In this document: positions 10,153 through 19,900 of the stretch, piece after piece
Position numbering within the stretch: position 1 is the stretch's first letter
How the letters are laid out: the number at the start of each line of letters is the position of its first letter
Source of the DNA: Azospirillum canadense
Lineage (GTDB): Bacteria > Pseudomonadota > Alphaproteobacteria > Azospirillales > Azospirillaceae
Assembly (NCBI RefSeq): GCF_025961225.1
Contig: NZ_JAOQNG010000001.1
Coordinates: 1-64,000, forward strand
DNA length: 64,000 nt
Reading direction: 5' to 3'
Program-made: the position numbers and the translations under genes
The notes under the pieces: model-generated
Seen by the model: only the letters and a program-made list of their open reading frames with translations
Databases searched by the model: none
What the model was told of the DNA's origin: nothing

Positions 10153-10926
10153 ATGAGCAACATTCTTCACGAACGCGTGCTGCGCGTTCACCACTGGACG
10201 GACACGCTGTTCAGCTTCACCACCACGCGCGATCCCTCGTTCCGTTTCGATCCCGGACAGTTCACCATGATCGGCCTGGAGGTGAACGGCCGGCCTCTGC
10301 TGCGCGCCTACAGCATGGTCAGCGCCAGCTATGAGGAGACGCTGGAGTTCTTCTCCATCAAGGTGCAGGACGGCCCGCTGACCTCGCGCCTCCAGCACCT
10401 GAAGGAAGGCGACACGCTGCTGGTCAACCGCAAGGCGACGGGCACGCTGGTCACCGACAACCTGCTGCCGGGCCGCAACCTGTATCTGCTCAGCACCGGC
10501 ACGGGCCTCGCCCCGTTCCTCAGCATCATCAAGGACCCGGAGATGTACGCCCGGTTCGACAAGGTGGTGCTGACCCACACGACCCGCACGGTGGGCGAGC
10601 TGGCCTACAATGACCTGTTCACCAGCGTGCTGCCGGAGAACGAGTTCTTCGGCGAAGACGTGAAGCAGAAGCTGGTCTATTACCCGACCGTGACTCGCGA
10701 GCCCTTCCGCAACCAGGGCCGCATCACCGACCTGATCCGCAGCGGCAAGCTTTTCAGCGACGTCGGCCTGACGCCCTTCGACCGCGAGGTCGACCGCGTG
10801 ATGATCTGCGGCAGCCCGGCGATGCTGGACGAGACCGCGTCGATCATGGACGGCATGGGCTTCAAGATGGGCCACAACGGCGAGCCCGGTCATTACGTGA
10901 TCGAAAAGGCCTTTGTGGAGCGTTGA
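10153..10926 (+). CDS. fpr: Ferredoxin--NADP(+) reductase, bacterial type
   Basis: This 257-residue FAD flavoprotein exchanges electrons between NADPH and ferredoxin or flavodoxin, typically for Fe-S, oxidative-stress or nitrogen-fixation chemistry. It has the FAD-binding RAYSMVSA block, the nucleotide-binding STGTGLAPFLSI block and the C-terminal tail YVIEKAFVER typical of proteobacterial FPRs. The start ATG at 10153 (MSNILHERVL) is chosen by homology; the in-frame extension upstream to 10114 has no family similarity. The upstream 230-base gap is AT-rich (about 9960-10020) and should contain the promoter. Confidence 0.95.
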   Translation: MSNILHERVLRVHHWTDTLFSFTTTRDPSFRFDPGQFTMIGLEVNGRPLLRAYSMVSASYEETLEFFSIKVQDGPLTSRLQHLKEGDTLLVNRKATGTLVTDNLLPGRNLYLLSTGTGLAPFLSIIKDPEMYARFDKVVLTHTTRTVGELAYNDLFTSVLPENEFFGEDVKQKLVYYPTVTREPFRNQGRITDLIRSGKLFSDVGLTPFDREVDRVMICGSPAMLDETASIMDGMGFKMGHNGEPGHYVIEKAFVER

Positions 10927-11046
10927 TCCAATCCCCTCGCCCCTCTGGGGAGAAGGGCTTGCAGAATCCTCGGAATAAGCCGGAGCGGGATGGTGTTGGT
11001 GTCGACGTGACGATGGCACGTCATCAATCCTTGACCGGACCTTGAC

Positions 11047-11078
11047 GGGCGCGCCTCCCACCGGGGGCGCGCCCTTTT
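11047..11078 (+). terminator. Rho-independent terminator
   Basis: The stem GGGCGCGCC(TCC) / (GG)GGGCGCGCCC is followed by TTTT (11075-11078). It lies about 120 bases downstream of fpr and just ahead of the GH17 gene. Confidence 0.75.
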
Positions 11079-11146
11079 CGTGTCATCGCACGGGCTACGG
11101 CCCACGCTGTTCCGCCACACCGCACTTTCGTGTAGACATCCCCCCC

Positions 11147-12955
11147 ATGCGAATCATCAAGCTCCTCGCCGTGCTCGTGCTGGCCGGCCTCGCGAACTTT
11201 GCCGTCTGGTCGCTGTCCAACCAGCCGGTCCCGCTCGACCCGCCGCCCGGCGGCAAGCTGAAGAGCGTGTCCTTCGCGCCCTTCCGCGACGGGCAAAGCC
11301 CGCTGACCCACGTCTTCCCAACGACGGAGCAGATCGACGAGGATCTGGCGGCGCTCGCCCCGCAGGTGGCGGGCGTGCGCACCTACACCTCGTTGGAAGG
11401 GCTGGAGGTGGTGCCGGAGCTGGCGCGCAAGCACGGCATGACCGTCACCATGGGCGCCTGGCTGTCGTCCAAGCTGGACAAGAACGAGGCGGAGGTCGCG
11501 TCCCTCATCGACCTCGCCAACCGCTACCCGGACGTCATCACCCGCGTGATCGTCGGCAACGAGGTGCTGCTGCGCCGCGAGCTGACGGCGGAGCAGGTCG
11601 CCGGCTACATCGACCGCGTGAAGGCGGCGGTGAAGCAGCCCGTGTCCTACGCCGACGTGTGGGAATGGTGGCTGAAATACCCGCTGATCGCGGACCACGT
11701 CGATTACCTGACCATCCACCTGCTGCCCTATTGGGAGGACGTGCCGACCGACGTCGCCGGCGCGCAGGAGCGCATCCGCAGCAGCTACCGCACCATCGCG
11801 CAGCGCTTCCCCGGCAAGCCGATCCTCGTCGGCGAGACGGGCTGGCCGACCGCCGGCCGGTCGCGCGGGGCCGCGGTCACCGGGCTGGTCAACAAGGCGA
11901 AGTTTGTCAACGGCTTCGTCCGCCTCGCCCAGCAGGAGGGCTTCGACTACAACGTGATCGAGGCCTTCGACCAGGGCTGGAAGGCCAAGCTGGAGGGCAC
12001 GGTCGGCGGCCATTGGGGCCTCTACACCGCCGACCGCGAGGCCAAGTTCTCGCTGGCCGGGCCGGTGGTGGAGAACAAGCGCTGGCCGCTGCTGTTCGGC
12101 ATCTCCACGGCGCTGGCGGTCGTGCTGGTCGCCGGGTTGGGCGCGCGCGGGCGTACGCTGACCCTCGGGGCGTACGCGGCGTTCGCCTTCCTGGCGCAGG
12201 CGTTGTCCGGCCTGTACGTCCACGCGGTGTACGCGGCCATGCACGGCAAGCATTATTGGCAGGACGTGACGCTGGCCGGCGGCATGCTGGCGCTGACCGG
12301 CCTGTTGTCGCTGACGGTGTTGCTGGCCGTGCGGCGCACGCTGAACAGCGGGGAGCTGGCGCTGGAGCCGCTGGCGTCCTTGCGTGGCCGTCCGACCTTG
12401 ACGCGTACGGAGTGGCTGGGCCGCGCCACGACCCTGGCGCTGACCGCGGCGGCGCTGGTCTGGTCCTTCCTGATTGTGTTCGACGGCCGCTACCGCGACT
12501 TCCCCAACCCGTACTTCGCGCTGCCGGCGCTCGGCTTGCTGGCGCTGGGGGCCACGCGGACCGTGCGCCGGCCGCCGGGCACCGGGGGGCTCACCGCCTG
12601 GGGCATCGGCGCGCTGTTCCGGCCGGCCGTTCCGGTCGCGGACATCCCGGCCCGCAGTCTGTGCGCCGCCGTCCGCCGCATGCCGGTGGAAGCCGCGCTG
12701 GCCGGCCTGCTGGTGCTGGGCGCGGTCCTGACAGTGATCGCCGAGGGCTTCGTCCCACTGGAGTCGCTGATCTACGGGCAGCTGCCCTTCCTGGAGGCGC
12801 TGCACGAGGTGGACTGGGCGCAGCCGAACCTGGAGGCGCTGGCCTGGGCCGGCTTGCAGCTTCTGCTGGCGATCCCCTACGGCGCGGCGGTCCTGTCCGC
12901 CCGCGTCCGCGAACCGGCCCGCGCCGGCCAGTGGGTGCGGGTCGCCGGGGAGTGA
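11147..12955 (+). CDS. Membrane glycoside hydrolase family 17 protein (beta-1,3-glucan active)
   Basis: The 602-residue protein has an N-terminal signal anchor (about residues 5-22), an extracytoplasmic GH17 domain (about 38-310) and a C-terminal half with about seven hydrophobic helices. The two catalytic Glu are visible: acid/base E139 in VIVGNEVLLR and nucleophile E230 in LVGETGWPT. GH17 enzymes cleave or transglycosylate beta-1,3-glucans. Membrane-linked bacterial members occur with cyclic beta-(1,3)(1,6)-glucan synthesis in Bradyrhizobium (NdvB/NdvC), so a role in periplasmic or surface glucan is a reasonable inference. No glycosyltransferase partner is adjacent. The ATG at 11147 gives a clean signal sequence. 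Confidence 0.85.
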   Translation: MRIIKLLAVLVLAGLANFAVWSLSNQPVPLDPPPGGKLKSVSFAPFRDGQSPLTHVFPTTEQIDEDLAALAPQVAGVRTYTSLEGLEVVPELARKHGMTVTMGAWLSSKLDKNEAEVASLIDLANRYPDVITRVIVGNEVLLRRELTAEQVAGYIDRVKAAVKQPVSYADVWEWWLKYPLIADHVDYLTIHLLPYWEDVPTDVAGAQERIRSSYRTIAQRFPGKPILVGETGWPTAGRSRGAAVTGLVNKAKFVNGFVRLAQQEGFDYNVIEAFDQGWKAKLEGTVGGHWGLYTADREAKFSLAGPVVENKRWPLLFGISTALAVVLVAGLGARGRTLTLGAYAAFAFLAQALSGLYVHAVYAAMHGKHYWQDVTLAGGMLALTGLLSLTVLLAVRRTLNSGELALEPLASLRGRPTLTRTEWLGRATTLALTAAALVWSFLIVFDGRYRDFPNPYFALPALGLLALGATRTVRRPPGTGGLTAWGIGALFRPAVPVADIPARSLCAAVRRMPVEAALAGLLVLGAVLTVIAEGFVPLESLIYGQLPFLEALHEVDWAQPNLEALAWAGLQLLLAIPYGAAVLSARVREPARAGQWVRVAGE

Positions 12956-12963
12956 CGACCAAA

Positions 12964-12990
12964 CCCTCTCCCGCCACCGGCGGGAGAGGG
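12964..12990. terminator. Perfect 12-bp GC-rich hairpin between convergent genes
   Basis: CCCTCTCCCGCC (12964-12975) pairs perfectly with GGCGGGAGAGGG (12979-12990) across a 3-base loop. It lies 8 bases after the GH17 stop. There is no strong T-run on either side, so it is probably a bidirectional stop or mRNA-end hairpin. Confidence 0.55.
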
Positions 12991-13001
12991 TGTCTTCCCG
13001 G

Positions 13002-13042
13002 TCACGCCACCCCAATCACGCCACCCCCAATCACGCCACCTT
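13002..13042. repeat. Short tandem repeat at the 3' end of the OPRT-like gene
   Basis: There are three tandem units beginning TCACGCCACC: 13002-13015, 13016-13030 and 13031-13042. Units are 14-15 bases and begin with TCA, a stop codon on the minus strand. The last unit contains the actual stop of the OPRT-like gene, so the repeat may have grown by slippage downstream of the stop. Confidence 0.7.
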
Positions 13043-13741
13043 GTGGCGGCCCCGTTTTTCCTGGTGTTCGGCGGTCCAGCGCTTGGGGTCGTGAAGGAAG
13101 GCGTGGATCTCGCCCTGGGCCTCGCCGTCCAGGTAATGGCCGCGGTTCGCCACCTCCAGCACATCCCACCAAGTCGCCAGTGCGTGCATGGTGATGCCGA
13201 GCGGGGCGAGGTGTTCGTGGATCTCGTCGAAGATCCCGTACTGGAACAGCACGAACACATCGCGCACGTCGCAGCCGGCTTCCTTCAGCGGCTGGGCGAA
13301 GCGGGCCTTGCGGTGGCCGTCGGCGGCCAGCTGTTCCACCAGCAGGACGCGCCAGCCGGGCTCTACCCGTCCTTCGATGCGGTGCTTGTATTCCTGCTGC
13401 CCCTCCGGCGCTTCCTTGCGCACGAAGACGAAGGGCAGGTCGAGACGGTCGGCGATCAGCGTCGCCCAGGGCACGCCGGCCCCTTCCCCCGCCGCGACGG
13501 CGTCCAGCTCGCGCCCGCCGATCTCCTGCTCGATCATGCGCACAGCGAAATCCAGGATCTCGTTGCGCGCCAAGGGGTAGGAAAGCAGGCGGCGGCCTTC
13601 CAGGTGGATCGGGCTGACCAGCCCCGAGCCGTGGCGGCAGAGATGGTGCGGATCGTACCGGACGCAGCCGGTCTCGATGAGATGGCGGGCCACGGTGCAG
13701 GCCCCTTCGCGCAGTTCGATGTCCCAGGCATCCGGTATCAT
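13031..13741 (-). CDS. Orotate phosphoribosyltransferase-like protein with altered PRPP loop
   Basis: The 236-residue protein has the type I phosphoribosyltransferase fold and matches alphaproteobacterial PyrE-like proteins in overall layout. The region that normally carries the acidic PRPP-binding motif (V-L-L-V-E-D-x-x-T-D-G) reads VLLVEQLAADG, with Gln in place of the second acid and no Thr. True OPRT activity (orotate + PRPP to OMP) is therefore uncertain. The ATG at 13741 (MIPDAWDIELREGA) is chosen because the extension upstream shows no conserved sequence. It is convergent with the GH17 gene and divergent from the HD-GYP gene. Confidence 0.78.
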   Translation of the reverse strand: MIPDAWDIELREGACTVARHLIETGCVRYDPHHLCRHGSGLVSPIHLEGRRLLSYPLARNEILDFAVRMIEQEIGGRELDAVAAGEGAGVPWATLIADRLDLPFVFVRKEAPEGQQEYKHRIEGRVEPGWRVLLVEQLAADGHRKARFAQPLKEAGCDVRDVFVLFQYGIFDEIHEHLAPLGITMHALATWWDVLEVANRGHYLDGEAQGEIHAFLHDPKRWTAEHQEKRGRHKVA

Positions 13742-14011
13742 GGCGTCCCCCTTCGCTGACGGTTGCGTGCCCCCCGATTTGTTCCCGATTGACTGCCCAT
13801 TGCCGGTGGGCTGCAACCCCCCAACCCGCATCCCGGCGCGGGCGTTCGCGGTACCCCGAATCGGTGGTTCGGGGTCGCCCCAGACTCGCCCGCCCGTTGA
13901 GGTTCCGCTGTGTCGCACCCCGGCGCGGTTGACAAGGCCCGCTTAGCAAGCGGAGAAATGGCTCTTGAGACAAATTGTGTGTTTTCGGCGGATTTTGCGG
14001 GAGCGACGGCG

Positions 14012-14085
14012 ATGGCGGACCCCCTGGACGACGGCGCCTTGGACGGCGACGACCTGCTGTTCGCCGACGAAGATCCTTATGGACG
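14012..14085 (+). other. Likely original N-terminus of the HD-GYP gene, in a different frame
   Basis: An ATG at 14012 with GGGAG eight bases upstream encodes MADPLDDGALDGDDLLFADE, an acidic start of the kind that precedes the receiver domain in DUF3369 proteins. After about 14085 this frame becomes non-coding in character, while the receiver domain continues in another frame. It should be read together with the next entry as one gene carrying a one-base shift. Confidence 0.6.
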
Positions 14086-15608
14086 TCGCCGCCGCCCGCG
14101 CCGCGCGGGCGGTGAAGCCCTGGAAAATCCTGATTGTCGACGACGATACGGAGGTGCACGCGATCACGCGCGTGGTGCTCAGCGACGTGATGTTCGACGA
14201 CCGGCCGCTGCATTTCCTGTCCGCCCATTCCGGGGCGGAGGCGCGGTCGATCCTGAGCGACCACGACGACATCGCCGCCGTGCTGCTGGACGTGGTGATG
14301 GAGACGGACGACGCCGGCCTGAAGCTCGTCCGCTTCATACGGGAGGAGATGGGCAACCGCCAGGTGCGCATCATCCTGCGCACCGGCCAGCCCGGCCAAG
14401 CGCCCGAGCGGCAGGTGATCGTCGCCTACGACATCAACGACTACAAGGCGAAGAGCGAGCTGACCGCGCAGAAGCTGTTCACCACCACGGTGGCGGCGCT
14501 CCGCTCCTTCCAGCACATCTCGACCATCGAGCAAAGCCGCCGCGGCCTGGAAACGGTGGTGCAGGCCGCCGACACGCTGTTCAAGCAGCGCTCCCTGCCG
14601 GGGCTGGCCGAGGGGATCGTGCAGGAGGTGGGCGGCCTGTTGCCGAACATTGACGGGGCGATCCTGTGCGTCCTGTCAGGCGAAAGCGGGGAGGCCGAAG
14701 TCCTCACCGGTTCCGGCCGCTTTGCCGACATGGCCGGCCATCCGGTTGGCGGGGTGGTGGAGGCGGCCGTGACCGCCGATGTCGCGACGGCGTTGCGGGA
14801 CGGGACCAGCGTCTTCGACGCCCGGCACAGCGTGATCGCGCTGCGCACGCACGACCATGCGGCCGGCGCGCTGTGCCTGTGCGGCCACGTTCCCCTGTCG
14901 GACTTCGAGCGGCGGATGATCGAGATCTTCTGCAAGAAGGCCGCGATCGGCTTCGACAACGTCTTCCTGTACGAGCAGCTGCGGCTGGCCCAGCTGGCGA
15001 CCGTGCACGCGCTCGGCAAGCTGGCGGAGTACAAGGACGAGGTCACCGGCGACCACGTCAAGCGCATCGGCCGATGGGCCACCGCCATCGCGCGGGAGCT
15101 TCAGCAGCGCGACAGCTACCCCGGCCTCGTCGACGATCGGTTCTGCGAGCTGATCGGCATGGCCAGCATGCTGCACGACGTGGGCAAGGTGGGCATCCCC
15201 GACAGCATCCTGGGCAAGCCGGGCAAGTTGGACGCCGAGGAGATGCGGCAGATGCGCGAGCACGCCGCCATGGGCGGGCGCATCCTGCGCGACGCCTCCG
15301 GCCTTGTCGGCGGGCGCAGCTACCTGACGCTGGGGGCGGAGATCGCGGAGACCCACCACGAGAAATTCGACGGCACCGGCTATCCCGGCGGGCTGGCCGG
15401 CGACGCCATCCCGCTGTCCGGCCGCATCGTCGCGGTGGCCGACGTCTACGACGCCCTGCTCCACCGCCGCCCCTACAAGGAGGCGTGGGAGCTGGCCGCG
15501 GTGCTGGACCTGATCCGCAACGAGTCGGGCAAGCACTTCGATCCGCGCGTGGTGGACGCCTTCGTCACCGTGCTGGAGCGCGAAGGCGTGCTGGCTGTGT
15601 CCCAGTAG
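14079..15608 (+). CDS. Response regulator with REC, DUF3369 and HD-GYP domains (c-di-GMP phosphodiesterase)
   Basis: The order is a receiver domain (ILIVDDD near residue 19, phospho-acceptor Asp in VLLDVVMETD near 70), a DUF3369 sensor-like region, then HD-GYP. The HD pair in HDVGKVGIPD is near residue 366, and the GYP motif HHEKFDGTGYPGG is near 426. HD-GYP proteins hydrolyse cyclic di-GMP, so phosphorylation of the receiver would lower c-di-GMP. The ATG at 14079 lacks a ribosome site, whereas an out-of-frame ATG at 14012 has one and gives a family-like acidic N-terminus. The gene therefore probably starts at 14012 and crosses a one-base frameshift near 14075-14100, either a sequencing error or a real mutation. 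No kinase is adjacent. Confidence 0.88.
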   Translation: MDVAAARAARAVKPWKILIVDDDTEVHAITRVVLSDVMFDDRPLHFLSAHSGAEARSILSDHDDIAAVLLDVVMETDDAGLKLVRFIREEMGNRQVRIILRTGQPGQAPERQVIVAYDINDYKAKSELTAQKLFTTTVAALRSFQHISTIEQSRRGLETVVQAADTLFKQRSLPGLAEGIVQEVGGLLPNIDGAILCVLSGESGEAEVLTGSGRFADMAGHPVGGVVEAAVTADVATALRDGTSVFDARHSVIALRTHDHAAGALCLCGHVPLSDFERRMIEIFCKKAAIGFDNVFLYEQLRLAQLATVHALGKLAEYKDEVTGDHVKRIGRWATAIARELQQRDSYPGLVDDRFCELIGMASMLHDVGKVGIPDSILGKPGKLDAEEMRQMREHAAMGGRILRDASGLVGGRSYLTLGAEIAETHHEKFDGTGYPGGLAGDAIPLSGRIVAVADVYDALLHRRPYKEAWELAAVLDLIRNESGKHFDPRVVDAFVTVLEREGVLAVSQ

Positions 15609-15611
15609 GAT

Positions 15612-15678
15612 TTTTTCACCACAGAGACACGGAGACACGGAGAAATCATTCCCTCTGTGTCTCCGTGCCTCTGTGGTT
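15612..15678. repeat. Dispersed palindromic element, family A
   Basis: Two 25-base arms (15618-15642 and 15653-15677) are inverted copies with two mismatches around a 10-base centre. Each arm contains tandem ACACGGAG-type 8-base units. It fills the gap between the convergent HD-GYP (+) and ctaA (-) genes. A near-identical copy lies at 20451-20515. Confidence 0.9.
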
Positions 15679-15689
15679 ATCGCTTCCCC

Positions 15690-16772
15690 TCAGCGCCAGC
15701 GCGGCGGATTGGCGATGATGGGGCGAAGTTCGTGCAGCAGCCAGACCAGCCCCGACACCACCAGGATCGCGCCGGCCTGGTGGGCGGCGGCGACGGGGAT
15801 CCACACGACGCTGAGCAGCGTGGCGATGCCCATGGCGATCTGCACCAGCACCATGCCGCCGGTCAGCAGCCCCGCCCGAGTCGCCCGCCCCGGCAGCCGG
15901 GCCAGCCACACGCGAAGCGCCAGCGCCAGCACCACCAGCCCGGTCAGCAGCGCCACCGCCCGGTGGGTCAGCTGGATCGCCGCGGTGTTCTCCAGCGGGT
16001 TGATCCACCAGGGCGACAGGTTGCCGACCTCCGGCGGGATCAGGTGGCCGTCCATCAACGGGAAGGTGTTGTAGGCGAAGCCCGCGTCCGTCCCGGCGAC
16101 GAAGGCGCCCCAGACGATGGTCACGCCGACCAGCCCCAGCGCGACCCGCGCGTGACGGCGCAAGCGCCGCGACTCGGTGGCCCAGCCGGCGAGCGGCAGC
16201 GGGTCGAGGATGCCCAGCGCCGTGCGCAGCAGCAGCCCGTAGATCAGGATCGCGGTCGACAGGTGCAGGGCCAGCCGATAGTGGCTGACCGCCGGGCTGT
16301 TCACCAAGCCGCTCTTCACCATGTACCAACCGATCACGCCCTGGAGCCCGCCGAGCAGGAACAGCCCGGCCAGTTTCGGCCACAGGTCCTTCGGAATGCG
16401 CCCCTGCACCCAGAAGCGCAGGAAGGGGATCAGGAACACGAAGCCGATCAGCTGGCCCCAGAGACGGTGGAACCATTCCCACCAGAAGATGCTCTTGAAG
16501 GCCGCGAGATCCATGCCGGAATTGTAGACCCGGAATTCGGGTGTGGCCTTGTAGAGGTCGAAGACCCGGTTCCACTCCGTCTCCGACAGGGGCGGCAGGA
16601 TGCCGATCAGCGGCTTCCATTCGACCATCGACAGGCCGGATTCGGTCAGGCGCGTGATGGCCCCGATCACCGCCATGGCCAGCACCATGGCGCAGCAGAC
16701 CAGCAACCAATAGGCGATGGGCCGGGTTGAGGCGGAAGAACGGACGTCGTCAGAAGCGGTGATGGCGGTCAA
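15690..16772 (-). CDS. ctaA: Heme A synthase (COX15/CtaA, type 2)
   Basis: This inner-membrane enzyme oxidises the C8 methyl of heme O to make heme A for aa3-type cytochrome oxidase. The 360-residue, roughly eight-helix protein has the family blocks GAITRLTESGLSMVEWKP near the N-terminus, WWEWFHRLWGQLIG, SHYRLALHL and AHQAGAILV, which include the conserved heme-ligand His residues. The assigned start is a TTG at 16772 with a weak ribosome site; no better start precedes the first transmembrane helix. It is divergent from the large flavoprotein gene. Confidence 0.95.
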   Translation of the reverse strand: MTAITASDDVRSSASTRPIAYWLLVCCAMVLAMAVIGAITRLTESGLSMVEWKPLIGILPPLSETEWNRVFDLYKATPEFRVYNSGMDLAAFKSIFWWEWFHRLWGQLIGFVFLIPFLRFWVQGRIPKDLWPKLAGLFLLGGLQGVIGWYMVKSGLVNSPAVSHYRLALHLSTAILIYGLLLRTALGILDPLPLAGWATESRRLRRHARVALGLVGVTIVWGAFVAGTDAGFAYNTFPLMDGHLIPPEVGNLSPWWINPLENTAAIQLTHRAVALLTGLVVLALALRVWLARLPGRATRAGLLTGGMVLVQIAMGIATLLSVVWIPVAAAHQAGAILVVSGLVWLLHELRPIIANPPRWR

Positions 16773-16946
16773 GACGGGGTATTCCGGATGAAGGGGCGGG
16801 CGTCTTCCGGAATGTGGGGAAGGTCGCCGTCTGCGTCAAACGGACACGGGGTACCACCGGCACCACAAGCCCGGATTCGGGTGAAGGGCGGTGGTCCCGG
16901 TGTTACAAATGTCAGTGTGCCCAACAGCTTCCGAAGCGGAGCGGCG

Positions 16947-19900
16947 ATGGCGGACCTTTCCCTGCCCTTTGGTTTGGTCTTCGAGGATCTGTACGACCAC
17001 GGTGGTTTGGCGCGACTCGACCGCGCCTTCCTGGACTGTCTGGCGGAGGCCGACCGGGAGCTGGCCAACCGCCTGCTCGCCGCCCGCGCGGAGCCCGGCG
17101 CGCTGGACGGCAAGGCCGAAAGCGACCTGCTGATCGCGCTCGGCCCCCATCTGGAGGATTTCCTCGCCGCCCTCTTTGGCATCCGGGCCGAGTTGGAGGA
17201 GCTGCGCGGGCGCCACACAGCCCTGGCGCCGCTCTACACCGCCAAGCGCCTGTTCGTGCAGCGCCGCGCCGCGAAGGCGGTGAAGCCGGACGCGGTCGCC
17301 GGGCTGGATGGCGCGGAGCTGGCCGCAAGGCTGGAGGACTGGCTGGGCGCTCCCCTGACGGAGATCGGACTCGCCCGCCGGCTGAACGCCTGGATGGAGA
17401 ACGAGGCGGCGCACGCCGCCCAGTTGGACACCGCCGCCCGCTACGCCGCCTGGGCGCTGTTCACCGAGGCCGGGCGCGCCAAGCACGGGGCCGGTGTGCT
17501 GTTCCAGCTGCCGCACAAGACCGACCCGCAGCACCTCGTGCCCGTGGAAACGGTGGAGCTGCACGGCGTCACCATGATGCGGCTGCCGGAGCAGGTCCAA
17601 CGTGAACGGCAGGGGTTCGGGCTCACCGACCCCGGCACCGATCTGGCCGGGGCGCTGGACGAGGCCAACTACTGCATCTGGTGCCACAACCAGGGCAAGG
17701 ACAGTTGCTCCAAGGGGCTGCGCGACCGCAAGACCGGGGAGTTCCAGAAGAGCGCCTTCGGCGTGCCGCTGAACGGCTGCCCGCTGGAGGAAAAGATTTC
17801 GGAGATGCACACCCTCAAGGCGGAAGGTGTGCCGATCGGCGCACTGGCCATGGTGGTGGTGGACAACCCCATGTGCGCCGGCACCGGCCACCGCATCTGC
17901 AACGACTGCATGAAGGCCTGCATCTACCAGCGGCAGGAGCCGGTGGACATCCCGCAGGCGGAAACCCGCACGCTGAAAGACGTGCTGGAACTGCCTTGGG
18001 GCTTCGAGATCTACAGCCTGCTGACGCGCTGGAACCCGTTGGACCTGCGCCGCCCGCTGATGCGGCCGGACAGCGGGTACAAGGTTCTGGTGGTCGGGCT
18101 GGGGCCGGCCGGCTTCACACTGGCGCACCACCTGATGAACGACGGCCACACGGTGGTGGGCGTCGACGGCTTGAAGATCGAGCCGCTGCCCGCGGGCCTG
18201 TCCGGCGTGCTGCCCGGCGGCAAGCGCGTGCCCTTCCGCCCGATCCACGACGTGCACGACCTGTTCGACCGGCTGGACGAGCGGGTGATGGCGGGATTCG
18301 GTGGGGTGGCCGAGTACGGCATCACCGTGCGCTGGAACAAGAACTTCCTGAAGGTCATCCGGCTGCTGCTGGAGCGGCGGTCGCGCATGTCCATCATCGG
18401 CGGCGTGCGGTTCGGCGGCACCTTGACCATCGACGACGCGCTAGATCTCGGGTTCGACCACATCGCCCTGTGCATGGGAGCCGGCAAGCCGACCGTCATT
18501 CCCATGGCGAACGGGTTGGCCCGCGGGGTGCGGCAGGCGTCGGACTTCCTGATGGCCTTGCAGCTGACCGGGGCGGCCAAGGCGGACAGCATCGCCAACC
18601 TGCAGGTCCGGCTGCCCATCGTCGTCATCGGCGGTGGCCTGACCGCCATCGACACGGCGACGGAGGCGCTGGCCTACTACCCCGTGCAGATCGAGAAGTT
18701 CCTGGCCCGCTTCGAGGCCCTGGCGGCCGAAAAGGGCGAAGCCGCCGCTCGCGCCCGCTGGACCCCGGCCGAGGCGGAACTGGCCGACGAGTTCCTGGCC
18801 CACGCCCGCGCCATCCGCGCCGAGCGCGCCGCCGCCCTGGAGGAAGGGCGGGAGTCGCGCGTGCTGGCGCTACTGCAAGGCTGGGGCGGCTCGACCATCG
18901 CCTACCGCCGCCGCCTGATCGACAGCCCCAGCTACACCCTGAACCACGAGGAGGTCGCGCACGGGCTGGCCGAGGGCATCCGCTTCCTGGAATGCGCGAC
19001 CCCGCGCGGTGTGGAGATCGACGAGACGGGGGCGGCCCAGGCCATCCACCTGGCGATCAACCCGGTCGGGCCAGACGGGGTGGTAGCGCCGGCCGCGCTG
19101 GACGCGCGCATCCCCGCCCGCACCATCCTGGTCGCCGCCGGCACCCAGCCCAACACCGTGCTGGCCCGCGAGGAACCGGAGTGGGTGGAACTGGACGGCC
19201 GCACCTTCCGCGCCATCGACGAGGACGGCCACCCGGTGACGCCGGAACGGCTGTGCAAGCCGGCCGAAGCCCGCGTGCTGATGGCCCGTGCGCCGGACGG
19301 CCGCTACCTCAGCTTCTTCGGCGACCTGCACCCCTCCTTCTCCGGCAACGTGGTGAAGGCGATGGGCGGGGCGAAGCAGGGCTACCCGGTGGTCAGCCGC
19401 GCGCTGGCCCGCCGCGCGCCCTCCCCCGTGCCGGCGACGGAGTTGGTCCGGCGGCTGAACGCCGACCTACGGCCGACCGTGCACACCGTTGCCCGCCTGA
19501 CCCCGACCATCGTGGAGGTGGTGGTGAAGGCCCCGGCCGCCGCACGTCGTTTCGAACCCGGACAGTTCTACCGCCTGCAAAACTTCGAAACGCTGTCGCA
19601 ACGGGTCGACGGGACTACGCTGGCGATGGAAGGACTCGCCCTGACGGGCGCCTGGGTGGACAAGGAGGCCGGGCTCCTGTCGATGATCGTGCTGGAGATG
19701 GGCGGCTCGTCCGACCTCTGCGCCGTGCTGAAGCCTGGCGACCCGGTGGTCGTGATGGGGCCGACCGGTACACCGACCGAGATCCCGGAGGGGGAAACCG
19801 TCTGCCTCGTCGGCGGCGGACTCGGCAACGCGGTGCTGTTCTCCATCGGGCAGGCCTGCCGGGCACGCGGCAGCAAGGTCGTCTATTTCGCCGGCTACAA

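Noticed and set aside
13677..13946. Plus-strand frame in the gap between the OPRT-like and HD-GYP genes
   Set aside because: No domain, no ribosome site and the start lies within the OPRT-like gene; a CCCCGAA/TTCGGGG hairpin (13854-13874) interrupts it.
15612..15678. Possible CRISPR-like short repeats
   Set aside because: The units are contiguous and arranged as inverted arms without unique spacers, and no cas genes are present, so it is a palindromic element.
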